Below, one piece after another: positions 1-8,174 of a stretch of 64,000 nt of DNA. Position 1 is the stretch's first letter. Each line of letters begins with the position of its first letter. Below the pieces are notes generated by a model. That model worked only from the letters and a program-made list of their open reading frames with translations, did not search any database and was not told the DNA's origin. Origin of the DNA: Nocardioides renjunii (GTDB taxonomy: Bacteria; Actinomycetota; Actinomycetes; Propionibacteriales; Nocardioidaceae); the NCBI RefSeq assembly GCF_034661175.1, contig NZ_CP141058.1, positions 248,001-312,000 of the forward strand, read 5' to 3'. The translations under genes and the position numbers were made by a program.

Positions 1-691
1 GCACGGCGAGGAGCTCCCCGGCCAGGCGTGCGGCCGGGCGGTTGGACGACCGGAGCCGGGCGACGTCCTCCGCACGCACCGAGACCCGCTCGAACACGTC
101 GATCACATAGAGCGTGAAGGACCGGTCTCCCGCCAGGAGCCGAGCGGTGGCGACGGGGTCGTGGGCCGCGTTGAGCTCGGGCGGGTCGCCCGCCGCCAGC
201 TCGCCACCCAGCACGACGACCTCGTCGGCCAGGGGTGCGAGCGCGGTGAGGTTGGTCATCGGGGCGAGCCCGACCAGGGTGACCGGTCCACCCGCGCCGG
301 CTGCCTCCACGACGTCCGCGACGCCGAGCCCGGTGGTCTCGGGTCCGGTGGTCTCGGGTCCGGTGGTCTCGGGCCCGGTGGTCTCGGGCCCGGTGGTCTC
401 GGGCACGGGTGGCACCGGGACCCCGCCGAGCCCGTCGGGTCCGTGGTTGGTGGGACCGGTCCGCGGCCCGGCGCCGGAGGTCGTCCGAGCGGCCCCGGTC
501 ACCACTGGTACGTCGTGGGCGCCGGCGTGCGCGAGGACGGCCGCCGAGTTGCGGGCCGCGACCCCTGCCGGGACGTTGCCCACCACGGTCGTCACCCCGC
601 ACAGGTCGAGCGCGGGGCTCGCGGCGGCGTAGAGCAGAGCCAGGGCGTCGTCGATGCCGGTGTCGACGTCGAGCACGACCCGCCGCGTCAC
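1..691 (-). CDS. Nucleoside hydrolase (C-terminus cut by window edge)
   Basis: Inosine/uridine-preferring nucleoside hydrolase family, which cleaves the N-glycosidic bond of ribonucleosides for purine/pyrimidine salvage. The N-terminus carries the Ca2+-binding signature DVDTGIDDALAL (about residues 7-18), followed by a VVGN segment, an HGPDGLG segment, the PVTLVGLAPMTNL strand and VVVLGGEL, all in family order. The GTG start at 691-689 overlaps the TGA of the upstream hemerythrin gene (GTGA), so the two are translationally coupled. An unusual five-unit PETTG-type repeat sits between the HGPDGLG segment and the next core strand, where the family has a flexible loop. The 3' end lies beyond position 1. 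Family assignment is firm; substrate unknown. Confidence 0.85.
   Translation of the reverse strand, partial: MTRRVVLDVDTGIDDALALLYAAASPALDLCGVTTVVGNVPAGVAARNSAAVLAHAGAHDVPVVTGAARTTSGAGPRTGPTNHGPDGLGGVPVPPVPETTGPETTGPETTGPETTGPETTGLGVADVVEAAGAGGPVTLVGLAPMTNLTALAPLADEVVVLGGELAAGDPPELNAAHDPVATARLLAGDRSFTLYVIDVFERVSVRAEDVARLRSSNRPAARLAGELLAV
331..405. repeat. Five 15-bp tandem repeats inside the nucleoside hydrolase gene
   Basis: Five head-to-tail 15-base units (cggtggtctcgggtc and one- or two-base variants) begin at 331, 346, 361, 376 and 391. Read on the minus strand in the hydrolase frame they encode five consecutive Pro-Glu-Thr-Thr-Gly units. The unit length is a multiple of three, so copy-number changes keep the frame. 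Confidence 0.9.
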
Positions 692-1227
692 ACGCCCAGG
701 CCGAGCAGGCCGAGCGGCTCGGCCATCTCGGTCTCCTCGTAGGTGAAGTGCGACTCGAGGTCGGCGCGCAGCGCGGCGACGGCCGCGACCAACTCGTCGA
801 CGCGGGAGGGGTCGGACCGGACGGCCAGGGCCAGGTCGTCGACCAGCTCGAGGTGGGCGTGGACGACGAGGTGCTCCTCGGCCAGCCGCTGCGCGACGGG
901 GGCGTAGGCCTCCAGCGTCGCGACCGCGGGGAACATGCTCTGGTCCTCGATCGAGTGGTGCATCGTGAGGAAGCGACACACCTGCCCGCACATCCCGGCG
1001 ACCTGCTGGGCCGTCAGCGACGGCGCCAGCCCGTGGACCCCGGCCCGTACGGCGTCGGCGTCCCCCGCCCCGTCCTGCAGGGACTGCACGGCCCGGGTGA
1101 GCGCCTCGAGCTCGTGGCGGAAGTGGTCGTGGATCATCCGGAGGTGGTCGCCGCCCGCGCGCTGCCGCGGCGTCAGCTCGACGGAGCCCGACACGCGGGG
1201 ACGGCTGGCGTCGTCGATGGGCGGCAC
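688..1227 (-). CDS. Hemerythrin HHE-domain protein
   Basis: 179-residue cytosolic hemerythrin-like four-helix-bundle protein. The metal-binding pattern is visible as HDHFRHE near the N-terminus, MHHSIEDQSMFP in the middle, EEHLVVHAHLE, and HFTYEE near the C-terminus. These supply the His/Glu ligands of a non-haem di-iron site that in this family binds O2 or NO or acts in iron/redox sensing. The GTG at 1227 is chosen because a TAGGCT -10 box lies exactly 7 bases upstream, implying a leaderless mRNA; an in-frame extension upstream would run through the tRNA gene. The stop overlaps the start of the nucleoside hydrolase (GTGA). The functional link between the two is not obvious. Confidence 0.85.
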   Translation of the reverse strand: MPPIDDASRPRVSGSVELTPRQRAGGDHLRMIHDHFRHELEALTRAVQSLQDGAGDADAVRAGVHGLAPSLTAQQVAGMCGQVCRFLTMHHSIEDQSMFPAVATLEAYAPVAQRLAEEHLVVHAHLELVDDLALAVRSDPSRVDELVAAVAALRADLESHFTYEETEMAEPLGLLGLGV

Positions 1228-1234
1228 GGGAGCG

Positions 1235-1240
1235 AGCCTA
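1235..1240 (-). promoter_or_regulatory. -10 box of leaderless hemerythrin gene
   Basis: TAGGCT on the minus strand, 7 bases before the GTG start. This is the standard actinobacterial TANNNT spacing for a transcript that begins at the start codon. Confidence 0.55.
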
Positions 1241-1293
1241 CGGCCCGGGGCCGACAGCGGGCGGCGAGTGGCCTGCGGGCCCGGGACGCAGAA

Positions 1294-1318
1294 CAGCCCG
1301 GTCGTGACGACCGGGCTG
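1294..1318 (-). terminator. Terminator downstream of tRNA-Arg
   Basis: Perfect 12-bp inverted repeat (CAGCCCGGTCGT / ACGACCGGGCTG) around a single base, 10 bases past the tRNA 3' end on the minus strand. It is followed only by a short TT, as is common in GC-rich genomes. It separates the tRNA from the leaderless hemerythrin gene. Confidence 0.7.
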
Positions 1319-1328
1319 CACTGTCCTG

Positions 1329-1401
1329 CGCGCCTGTAGGGATTCGAACCCCAAACCTTCTGATCCGTAGTCAGATGCTCTATCCGTTGAGCTACAGGCG
1401 C
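1329..1401 (-). tRNA. tRNA-Arg(ACG)
   Basis: 73-nt cloverleaf on the minus strand. The 7-bp acceptor stem is GCGCCTG/CAGGCGC, the D-arm has AGCTCAACGGATAGAGC, the anticodon stem TCTGA/TCAGA encloses loop CTACGGA (anticodon ACG), and the T-arm has GGTTCGAATCC. CCA is not encoded. A possible -10 (TATCCT) lies at 1445-1440. Confidence 0.95.
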
Positions 1402-1492
1402 CCGTCCGTGCACCGCTTGCGCGCCGCGTGGACTGGTCGAGGATAGCCGACATGGTCCGGACGGGCGAAATCAGGCCCACCCCGTCAGTCGG

Positions 1493-1520
1493 TTGACGGC
1501 CCTCGGCGGTGCCCTATGGT
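1493..1520 (+). promoter_or_regulatory. Promoter of the first PEPCK gene
   Basis: TTGACG at 1493-1498 and TATGGT at 1515-1520 are separated by 16 bases, a good vegetative-sigma match. It predicts transcription about 50 bases before the ATG at 1577. Confidence 0.55.
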
Positions 1521-1576
1521 GCCTAGCACCCGCACACGCGGCGGTCCGCACCCGCCGCAGGATGAGAGGCAGCGTG

Positions 1577-3415
1577 ATGGCAGATCTCGAGGCAGTCATG
1601 GACGAGGCCGGACTGACCAACCCCCAGGTCCGTGAGTTCGTGAAGGAGTACGCCGAGCTCACCGGCGCCGAGCGCATCGAGGTGGTCAACGCCTCCGACG
1701 ACGCGCGGCTCCTCGAGGAGGCCGTGGCGGCCGGGGAGCTCCAGCGCGCCGGCGAGGGGCGCTACTACTCGCGCAGCTACCACAAGGACACCGCCCGCTC
1801 CGAGGAGCGCACCATCGTCGCGACCAACGACGAGAAGGACCGCGGCGTCTACAACAACTGGCGGCCGGCCTCGGAGATGAAGCCGATGCTGCACGAGCGG
1901 ATGCGCGGCGCCTCGCAGGGCAGGACGATGTACGTCATCCCCTACCTGATGGCCCCGGCCGGCAACGCCCTCGAGCCGTGGGCGGCCGGCGTCGAGCTCA
2001 CCGACACGCGCACCGTGGTGCTGCACATGATCCGGATGGCCCGCGTCGGCGTGCGCTACGTCAACGACCTCGAGGACCAGGGCTCGTTCGTCCGCGCGGT
2101 GCACGTCACCGGCGACCTGGAGCATCTCGGCCAGGGCACCCCCGACGACCAGCGCTACTTCGTCACCGTCGCCGACGAGCGCACCATTCTCCACTTCGGC
2201 TCGTCCTACGGCGGCAACGCGCTGCTCGGCAAGATCGCCCACGGCCTGCGGCAGGGGGCGTACGACGGCTGGGCGAGCCGGAAGTTCCTCGCCGAGCAGT
2301 ACATGCTCATCGGCATCCACGACAAGGAGACCGGGAAGACGTACCACGTCTGTGGCGGCTTCCCGAGCGCCTCCGGCAAGACCAACCTGGCGATGATGGC
2401 CGCCCCCGACGCCCTCGGCGACCGCTACCACGTGTCGTTCTACGGCGACGACATCGCGTGGCTCTGGGTCGACGAGGAGACCGGCCGGCTCATGGGGATG
2501 AACCCGGAGTACGGCGTGTTCGGGGTCGCCAAGGACACCAACGAGACCACCAACCCCAACGCGCTGCACTCCATCGACGAGGGCTCGCAGGCGATCTTCA
2601 CCAACGTCGCCTACAACCCGAGCACCGGCGAGGTCTGGTGGGAGGGCAAGACGCCGAAGCCGCCGAGCAACGTCCGCGGCTGGCTCGACTGGACCGGGTC
2701 GCCGCTCGCCGACCGCAAGAGCAACGACACCGCAGCGTGGGCGCACCCCAACAGCCGGTTCACCACGACGCTCGACAACGTCCCCAACATCGCCCCCGAC
2801 TACGACGAGCCGGCGGGCGTGCCGATCGACGCGATCATCTTCGGCGGCCGCACGAGCGACCGCGAGCCGCTGATCCGGGCGATCACCGACCTCGCCGAGG
2901 GCGTCTACGACGGTCTGACGCTCGGCGCGGAGGCGACCTTCGCGGCCGAGGGCGTCGACGGCCAGCTGCGCTACGACCCGATGTCGAACCGGCCGTTCAT
3001 GGCCTACGGCGAGGGTGACTACGCCCGCCACTACCTCGACATCGTCGGCGCGGCGAAGGAGCAGCCGATCTTCGCGCACGTCAACTGGTTCCAGAAGGAC
3101 CCCGACGACGGCCACTTCCTGTGGCCCGGCTACCGCGACAACCTGCGCCCGCTGCTGTGGCTGCTGCAGCTCAAGAACGGTGAGGTCGAGGGTCGGCGCA
3201 CCGCGGTCGGCATCATCCCGACCGAGGAGGAGCTCGACCTGTCCGGCATGGACGTGCCGGACCGGGACCTCGAGCGCATCCTCACCATCGACAAGGAGCG
3301 GTGGCAGCAGGAGATGGGCTTCCGCGAGGAGCACCTCGCCCAGTTCGACCGGATGCCCGAGGAGATCTGGGAGGCCCACCGCCGGGTCGCCGCCGACCTC
3401 GAGGGCGAGGCCTGA
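1577..3415 (+). CDS. PEP carboxykinase (GTP)-family paralog with altered active site
   Basis: 612 residues, the normal length of GTP-dependent PEPCK (oxaloacetate + GTP to PEP + CO2 + GDP). Retained family features are NNW near residue 95, GRTMYVIPY, YGGN, the P-loop frame FPSASGKTN (about 262-270), GDDIAW, HPNSRF and NWF...FLWPGY...N for guanine binding. Changed positions, aligned by eye to animal PEPCK, are: the P-loop cysteine (Cys288) is Ser266; the Mn2+ ligand Lys244 (GKK) is Ile220; the Mn2+ ligand His264 (AEHML) is Gln241; GGRR is GGRT; and APGT is AKDT. The neighbouring copy at 4755 is canonical at every one of these sites. ATG 1577 is chosen for the GAGAGG ribosome site 7 bases upstream. 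It may be a PEPCK of changed metal use, another activity or a regulator; it is unlikely to be a plain duplicate. Confidence 0.85.
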   Translation: MADLEAVMDEAGLTNPQVREFVKEYAELTGAERIEVVNASDDARLLEEAVAAGELQRAGEGRYYSRSYHKDTARSEERTIVATNDEKDRGVYNNWRPASEMKPMLHERMRGASQGRTMYVIPYLMAPAGNALEPWAAGVELTDTRTVVLHMIRMARVGVRYVNDLEDQGSFVRAVHVTGDLEHLGQGTPDDQRYFVTVADERTILHFGSSYGGNALLGKIAHGLRQGAYDGWASRKFLAEQYMLIGIHDKETGKTYHVCGGFPSASGKTNLAMMAAPDALGDRYHVSFYGDDIAWLWVDEETGRLMGMNPEYGVFGVAKDTNETTNPNALHSIDEGSQAIFTNVAYNPSTGEVWWEGKTPKPPSNVRGWLDWTGSPLADRKSNDTAAWAHPNSRFTTTLDNVPNIAPDYDEPAGVPIDAIIFGGRTSDREPLIRAITDLAEGVYDGLTLGAEATFAAEGVDGQLRYDPMSNRPFMAYGEGDYARHYLDIVGAAKEQPIFAHVNWFQKDPDDGHFLWPGYRDNLRPLLWLLQLKNGEVEGRRTAVGIIPTEEELDLSGMDVPDRDLERILTIDKERWQQEMGFREEHLAQFDRMPEEIWEAHRRVAADLEGEA

Positions 3416-3442
3416 CCCCTCCTCCCTGCCGCTCGTCCCTGT

Positions 3443-3470
3443 CGAAGTCCCCGCCCAGGCGGGGACTTCG
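3443..3470 (+). terminator. Terminator after the PEPCK paralog
   Basis: Perfect 13-bp inverted repeat (CGAAGTCCCCGCC / GGCGGGGACTTCG) with a two-base centre, 28 bases after the stop codon. No strong U-tract follows. Confidence 0.65.
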
Positions 3471-3564
3471 TCACGTCCAGGCCGTTGCAGAAGCCGAGAC
3501 GAGCGCGACTCGCGCAGGGAGTGCCGCCACCGAGGCATAGAGGTGAAAGGACACGCCAACCACT

Positions 3565-3582
3565 GATTAGGTATTGCCTATC
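3565..3582. promoter_or_regulatory. Imperfect dyad upstream of the TSUP gene
   Basis: GATTAGGTATTGCCTATC is a near-palindrome (AGG/CCT arms flanked by GAT/ATC with one extra base). It lies in an unusually AT-rich stretch (about 3560-3600) 50 bases before the GTG start, so it may be an operator plus promoter. No regulator can be named. Confidence 0.35.
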
Positions 3583-3633
3583 AACACACTGTAGTTTGGC
3601 GACAACGTCCTGATCCGTGCTCGAGGAGTCCCC

Positions 3634-4545
3634 GTGCAGAAGCTCGTCATGTTCGCCCTCGTGGGCGTCGCCGCCCAGCTCGTCGACGGCAGCCTGGGGA
3701 TGGCGTACGGCGTCACCTCCACGACGCTGCTGCTGATGATCGGCACCAACCCGGCCATGGCCTCCGCGATGGTCCAGCTCGCGCAGCTCGGCACGACGGC
3801 CGCCTCGGGCATCGCGCACCACTCCTTCGGCAACGTCGACTGGCGCGTCGTGCGCAACATCGCTGTCCCCGGCGCCGTCGGCGCGTTCGTCGGCGCCACG
3901 CTGCTGGTCAACATGCCCGTCGACCTGGCGAAGGTCGTCATGTCGGTGCTGCTGCTGGCGCTCGGCTCCTACCTCCTCGTGCGCTTCACCGTGAAGGGCT
4001 TCGACTCCACCCGGGTCGGCCAGCCGGTGAGCCGCCGCTTCCTCGTCCCGCTCGGCGGGATCGCCGGCTTCGTCGACGCGACCGCCGGCGGCGGCTGGGG
4101 CCCGATCGGCACCCCTGCCCTCCTCGCCAACGGCCGGATGGAGCCGCGCAAGGTCATCGGGTCGGTCAGCACCTCCGAGTTCGTCGTCACCCTCGCCGCC
4201 TCGATCGGCTTCCTCACCGCGCTCGGCTTCGCCGGCATCCAGTGGCAGATCGTCCTCGGCCTGCTCATCGGCGGCGTGATCGTCGCCCCGTTCGCCGCGA
4301 TGCTGGTCAAGGTCATCCCCGCCCGGATGCTCGGCTCGCTGGTCGGTGGCCTGATCGTGCTGACCAACACCCGCACCCTCGTCAACGCCGACCTGGTCGC
4401 CGTGCCGGGCAACGTCGCGGTCGTCCTCTACGTCGCGATCGCCGCGGTGTGGGGCTTCGCGGTGAACCACTCGTGGCGCGCCCACAAGGCCGACGTGGCC
4501 CGCGAGGCGGAGCTCGAGGCGATGCGCGCGCCGGTCGAGGCCTGA
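3634..4545 (+). CDS. TSUP (TauE/SafE) family membrane transporter
   Basis: 303-residue integral membrane protein with about eight hydrophobic segments in the two-repeat arrangement of the sulfite exporter TauE/SafE family (TSUP). Its members move sulfite, sulfonates, sulfur-containing acids or other small organic anions. The repeat signatures are VDGSLGMAYGVTSTTLLL near the N-terminus and FVDATAGGGWGPIGTP at about residues 148-163. GTG 3634 is preceded by GAGGAG at 3623-3628. It sits alone between two PEPCK genes, each with its own upstream signals. Co-transcription is unproven, but the setting makes a C4 or related carboxylate substrate worth considering alongside sulfur compounds. Confidence 0.85.
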   Translation: MQKLVMFALVGVAAQLVDGSLGMAYGVTSTTLLLMIGTNPAMASAMVQLAQLGTTAASGIAHHSFGNVDWRVVRNIAVPGAVGAFVGATLLVNMPVDLAKVVMSVLLLALGSYLLVRFTVKGFDSTRVGQPVSRRFLVPLGGIAGFVDATAGGGWGPIGTPALLANGRMEPRKVIGSVSTSEFVVTLAASIGFLTALGFAGIQWQIVLGLLIGGVIVAPFAAMLVKVIPARMLGSLVGGLIVLTNTRTLVNADLVAVPGNVAVVLYVAIAAVWGFAVNHSWRAHKADVAREAELEAMRAPVEA

Positions 4546-4754
4546 GCCTCTCCGGACCGTCCTCCGGCCTCCCGACAGGGGTCGGTACACCGGTCACCGG
4601 CCTCCGGGAATGATGCGCCGGAGCACCGAGATCCACGTCACACCCCTGTGATCGATCCAATAGGGGGGAGCTGATCGACGGGCTAGCGTCCCGCGCAAGT
4701 CGCCGACAACGACGCCGCGCGAACCACCCGCGACGCTTCCCGAAGGAACCGGTC

Positions 4755-6614
4755 ATGACCGCCACCATCGACACCCAGACGACTCCTCCCACCGAGCAGC
4801 CGACCACCCACCAGGGCATCCTCGCCTGGGTCACCGAGGTGGCCGAGCTGACGCAGCCCGACGCCATCCACTGGTGCACCGGGTCCGACGAGGAGTGGCA
4901 GCAGCTCACCGCCGCCCTCGAGGCGACGGGCACCTTCACCCGGCTCGACCCGGACCTGATGCCCAACTCCTTCCACGCCGCCTCGGACCCGACCGACGTC
5001 GCCCGCGTCGAGGACCGCACCTACATCTGCTCGGTGCGCGAGCGTGACGCCGGCCCCACCAACAACTGGATGGACCCGGCCGAGATGAAGGACCTCATGC
5101 GCGGGCTCTACGCCGGCTGCATGCGGGGCCGCACGATGTACGTCGTCCCGTTCGTCATGGGTCACCTCGAGGCCGACCACCCGATGTTCGGCATCGAGGT
5201 CACCGACTCGGCCTACGTCACGGTGTCGATGCGCGTCATGGCCCGCATGGGCACCGACGTCCTGCGCCGGATCGAGGAGCTCGCCGACGCCGGTGAGGAC
5301 CCGCAGTGGGTGCCCGCCCTCCACTCGGTCGGCATGCCGCTCGAGCCGGGCCAGGACGACGTGTCGTGGCCGTGCAACGACACCAAGTACATCGTCCAGT
5401 TCCCCGAGGAGCGGATGATCTGGAGCTTCGGCTCGGGCTACGGCGGCAACGCCCTGCTCGGCAAGAAGTGCTACGCCCTGCGCATCGCCTCCGTCATGGC
5501 GCGCGACGAGGGCTGGCTGGCCGAGCACATGCTGATCCTCAAGCTCACCTCGCCGCAGGGCGTCACCAAGTACGTCGCCGCGGCCTTCCCGAGCGCGTGC
5601 GGCAAGACCAACCTCGCGATGCTCAAGCCGACCATCCCGGGCTGGACGGTCGAGGCCATCGGCGACGACATCGCCTGGATGCGCGTCGGCGAGGACGGCC
5701 GCCTGTGGGCGGTCAACCCGGAGTTCGGCTTCTTCGGCGTCGCGCCGGGCACCAACGAGGACACCAACCCCTACGCGATGGAGACCATCCGCAAGGGCAA
5801 CTCGGTCTTCACCAACGTCGCCCTCACCGCCGACGGCGACGTGTGGTGGGAGGGCCTGGAGAACCCGCCGGCCGTGGCCACGAGCTGGAAGGGCGAGCCC
5901 TGGACGCCGGAGATCGCCGCCGAGACCGGCGAGCTGTCCAGCCACGCCAACAGCCGCTACTGCACCCCGATCAAGCAGTGCTCGATCCTCGCCGACGAGT
6001 ACGACGACCCGCGTGGCGTGCCGATCGACGCGATCCTCTTCGGCGGCCGCCGCAAGACGACCATCCCGCTGGTCACCGAGGCCCGCGACTGGAACCACGG
6101 CACCTTCATGGGCGCGACGCTCTCCTCGGAGACCACCGCGGCCGCCGTCGGCGCCGTCGGCGTGGTGCGACGCGACCCGATGGCGATGCTGCCGTTCATC
6201 GGCTACAACGCCGGCGACTACTTCGGTCACTGGGTCGGCATCGGCAAGGACAACGACGCCGCCAAGCTGCCGAAGATCTTCTACGTCAACTGGTTCCGTC
6301 GCGATGACGACGGTGGCTTCCTCTGGCCGGGCTTCGGCGAGAACAGCCGCGTGCTCAAGTGGGTCATCGAGCGCATCGACGGCCAGGCAGCGGCCGTCGA
6401 GACGCCCATCGGCCACGTCCCGGCGCCCGGCTCGCTGGACATCGACGGGCTCGACGTGACCGAGGAGCAGCTGGCGCAGGCGCTCGCCGTCGACACCGAG
6501 GAGTGGAGGGCCGAGCTCCCGCAGATCGAGGAGTGGTTCGAGAAGTTCGGCGACGACCTCCCGGCCGTGCTGTGGAGCGAGCTCGACACGCTGAAGGCCC
6601 GGCTCGAGGCCTGA
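4755..6614 (+). CDS. pckG: Phosphoenolpyruvate carboxykinase (GTP)
   Basis: 619-residue canonical GTP-dependent PEPCK, the cytosolic entry enzyme of gluconeogenesis (oxaloacetate to PEP). All signatures are intact: [20 protein letters not shown] (Mn ligand Lys), AEHMLI (Mn ligand His), FPSACGKTN (P-loop with the reactive Cys), GDDIAW (metal Asp), [14 protein letters not shown] and [19 protein letters not shown] (guanine pocket). The ATG is preceded by GAAGGA. It lies about 1.3 kb downstream of its divergent paralog (1577-3415), across the TSUP gene. This copy is presumably the functional gluconeogenic enzyme. Confidence 0.95.
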   Translation: MTATIDTQTTPPTEQPTTHQGILAWVTEVAELTQPDAIHWCTGSDEEWQQLTAALEATGTFTRLDPDLMPNSFHAASDPTDVARVEDRTYICSVRERDAGPTNNWMDPAEMKDLMRGLYAGCMRGRTMYVVPFVMGHLEADHPMFGIEVTDSAYVTVSMRVMARMGTDVLRRIEELADAGEDPQWVPALHSVGMPLEPGQDDVSWPCNDTKYIVQFPEERMIWSFGSGYGGNALLGKKCYALRIASVMARDEGWLAEHMLILKLTSPQGVTKYVAAAFPSACGKTNLAMLKPTIPGWTVEAIGDDIAWMRVGEDGRLWAVNPEFGFFGVAPGTNEDTNPYAMETIRKGNSVFTNVALTADGDVWWEGLENPPAVATSWKGEPWTPEIAAETGELSSHANSRYCTPIKQCSILADEYDDPRGVPIDAILFGGRRKTTIPLVTEARDWNHGTFMGATLSSETTAAAVGAVGVVRRDPMAMLPFIGYNAGDYFGHWVGIGKDNDAAKLPKIFYVNWFRRDDDGGFLWPGFGENSRVLKWVIERIDGQAAAVETPIGHVPAPGSLDIDGLDVTEEQLAQALAVDTEEWRAELPQIEEWFEKFGDDLPAVLWSELDTLKARLEA

Positions 6615-6743
6615 GCCACCGTCGTACGCCGCCGACCCGCCTCCCGCGCCACCGGGGGGCGGGTCGACGCCGTCCGGGGCGTCGGCGTTGTGTCGGTGTG
6701 GCACCATCGCCCCACTGGGTACGGGGTCGAGCGGAGGTCAGTC

Positions 6744-7748
6744 ATGCCCCTGGGGCAGCAGGAGCGCGGGATCTTCGAGGAGCAGGCCACGCCGCTCTAC
6801 GAGGAGATCGTGACCTCGGGGGGCATCAGCACCACCGACCGTCGCATCGTCGACCGGGGTGAGCTCCAGCAGGCCTTCGAGCTCCTCGTCGAGGTCGGCC
6901 TGGTCGTGAGGAGCGACGACGGCACGCAGTGGCGCGCGGTGGACCCCGCCGCGGTGCAGGCGCAGGTGGTCGCCCCGCTGGGGCAGCAGGGTGCCGAGCT
7001 CATCGCCGAGTCGGCTCACTGGGCGCAGGCGTTCTCGACGCTGTCGCACGCCTGGCGTCGTTCGCCGAGCGCCGTCGGGGGTCCGTTCGCCGAGATCCGC
7101 GGCCTCAGCACCATCGCCAGCTTCCTCGCGTCGCTCGTGGGCGACGCCGAGCTCGAGCTGCTGACGGCGCAGCCGCAGGACCGCCGGGGTGTCAAGCAGC
7201 TCGGCGAGGCCGGTGCCCGCGAGATCGCGGCGCTCAAGCGGGGCGTCAAGATGCGCACCCTCTACCAGCACGCCGCCCGACGAGGTGCCGACACCCGCAA
7301 GTACGTCGCCGCGGTGACCGCCGCCGGCGCCGAGGTCCGCACCCTCGACGAGTTCTTCAACCGCCTCATCGTGGTGGACCGCCGGATCGCGATCATCCCC
7401 AGCCACGAGGGGCTCAGCGCGGCGATGGTCATCAGCGACCTGTCGATGGTCGGCTACCTCGTCGACATGTTCGAGCGCCACTGGGAGCGGGCACGCCCCT
7501 TCACCAGCAGCGAGACCTCCCTCATGCGCGACATCGCCGCCGAGCAGCGCGCGATGACGATCCGGATGCTGCTGGAGGGCCGTGCCGACCCGGCGGGCGC
7601 CAAGCGCCTCGGCGTCAGCCCGCGGACGTACGCCGGCTACGTCGCCGACCTCAAGAACGAGTTCGAGGTCGAGACGAGGTTCCAGCTCGGCTACGAGATG
7701 GGCAAGCGGGGCATCTCCGGCCGGGAGACGGACGAGCCGACGCCCTGA
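6744..7748 (+). CDS. HTH transcriptional regulator with TrmB/PLD-like middle domain
   Basis: 334-residue putative regulator. The N-terminal 60 residues look like a winged-helix. The middle (about 120-265) resembles the phospholipase-D-like effector fold of TrmB-type regulators (ELELLTAQPQ, GVKMRTLYQHA, GAEVRTLDEFFNRLIVVDRR). The C-terminal part has a LuxR-like HTH (GAKRLGVSPRTYAGYVADL). No catalytic HKD pair is seen, so the middle domain is more likely a sensor. ATG 6744 has a strong GGAGGT 5 bases upstream; an in-frame start 54 bases earlier lacks this. It is convergent with a secreted micropeptide gene (7905-8039) across a shared hairpin. Its target is unknown. Confidence 0.65.
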   Translation: MPLGQQERGIFEEQATPLYEEIVTSGGISTTDRRIVDRGELQQAFELLVEVGLVVRSDDGTQWRAVDPAAVQAQVVAPLGQQGAELIAESAHWAQAFSTLSHAWRRSPSAVGGPFAEIRGLSTIASFLASLVGDAELELLTAQPQDRRGVKQLGEAGAREIAALKRGVKMRTLYQHAARRGADTRKYVAAVTAAGAEVRTLDEFFNRLIVVDRRIAIIPSHEGLSAAMVISDLSMVGYLVDMFERHWERARPFTSSETSLMRDIAAEQRAMTIRMLLEGRADPAGAKRLGVSPRTYAGYVADLKNEFEVETRFQLGYEMGKRGISGRETDEPTP

Positions 7749-7766
7749 CGGGTTCTCGGGAAAAGA

Positions 7767-7799
7767 CAAGGGCAGCAGCTCTGGGAGCTGCTGCCCTTG
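7767..7799. terminator. Bidirectional terminator between regulator and micropeptide
   Basis: Perfect 15-bp stem (CAAGGGCAGCAGCTC / GAGCTGCTGCCCTTG) with loop TGG. On the minus strand it is followed by TCTTTT, so it fits best as a terminator for the minus-strand peptide gene while also closing the plus-strand regulator. Confidence 0.8.
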
Positions 7800-7904
7800 C
7801 TGCCGGGACGGGCCTGTGGGGGAGGCCGTCGGACCAGAACTCGTGGGGGGTTGAGGGGTCCGTGTCCCAGCTCTTCACTGCGTGCACATCATGGCACGTG
7901 TGGC

Positions 7905-8039
7905 TCAGAAGTTTGCCTTGACCTTGCCGCCCCACGTGGTGTCGGTTGCGGCGCTGGCGGGGCCTGCGTTCACTCCGACGAAACCGAGTCCGAGCGCGGC
8001 CACGAGAGCGGCTGCGGCGATACGGCGAACTGGGGTCAT
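7905..8039 (-). CDS. Small secreted peptide precursor (44 aa)
   Basis: The open frame encodes 44 residues: a basic N-terminus (MTPVRR), a hydrophobic core, and a PASAA cleavage context at residues 27-31. This is a clean Sec signal peptide leaving a mature peptide of about 13 residues (TDTTWGGKVKANF). The ATG has GAGGTG at 8051-8046, 6 bases upstream, and the transcript would end in the U-rich hairpin at 7767-7799. I do not recognise the family. The tiny mature part, with one Trp and two Lys, would suit an extracellular signal or a bioactive peptide. It is convergent with the HTH regulator, so a signal/receptor pair is possible but only inferred. Confidence 0.7.
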   Translation of the reverse strand: MTPVRRIAAAALVAALGLGFVGVNAGPASAATDTTWGGKVKANF

Positions 8040-8140
8040 TGCTTTCACCTCGAAGTCACGTTGTCACAGGGGATGACGTGGTCCATCTTCACCCATGGCC
8101 CGTCGTGGCGTCCCACCCCTGTCGCTGCAGGTCTGTGCAA

Positions 8141-8154
8141 TGCAGGATCCTGCA
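8141..8154. promoter_or_regulatory. 14-bp perfect palindrome upstream of the micropeptide gene
   Basis: TGCAGGATCCTGCA lies about 100 bases upstream of the peptide start, between it and the tRNA-Ser terminator. A further CTGCAGG lies at 8125-8131. It could be an operator; no binding protein can be assigned. Confidence 0.4.
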
Positions 8155-8174
8155 AACGACGCGGGCAGCGCGGC

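Noticed and set aside
331..405. Possible CRISPR array
   Set aside because: Units are contiguous 15-mers without spacers and lie in frame inside a coding region.
1523..3559. Long minus-strand frame opposite the PEPCK paralog
   Set aside because: Shadow of a gene with clear family motifs on the plus strand; no ribosome site or domain pattern.
1577..6614. PPi-dependent PEPCK
   Set aside because: Those enzymes are about 1100 residues; both copies here are about 615 residues with the GTP-type guanine pocket.
4683..6707. Long minus-strand frame opposite pckG
   Set aside because: Composition artefact; the plus-strand product is an intact PEPCK.
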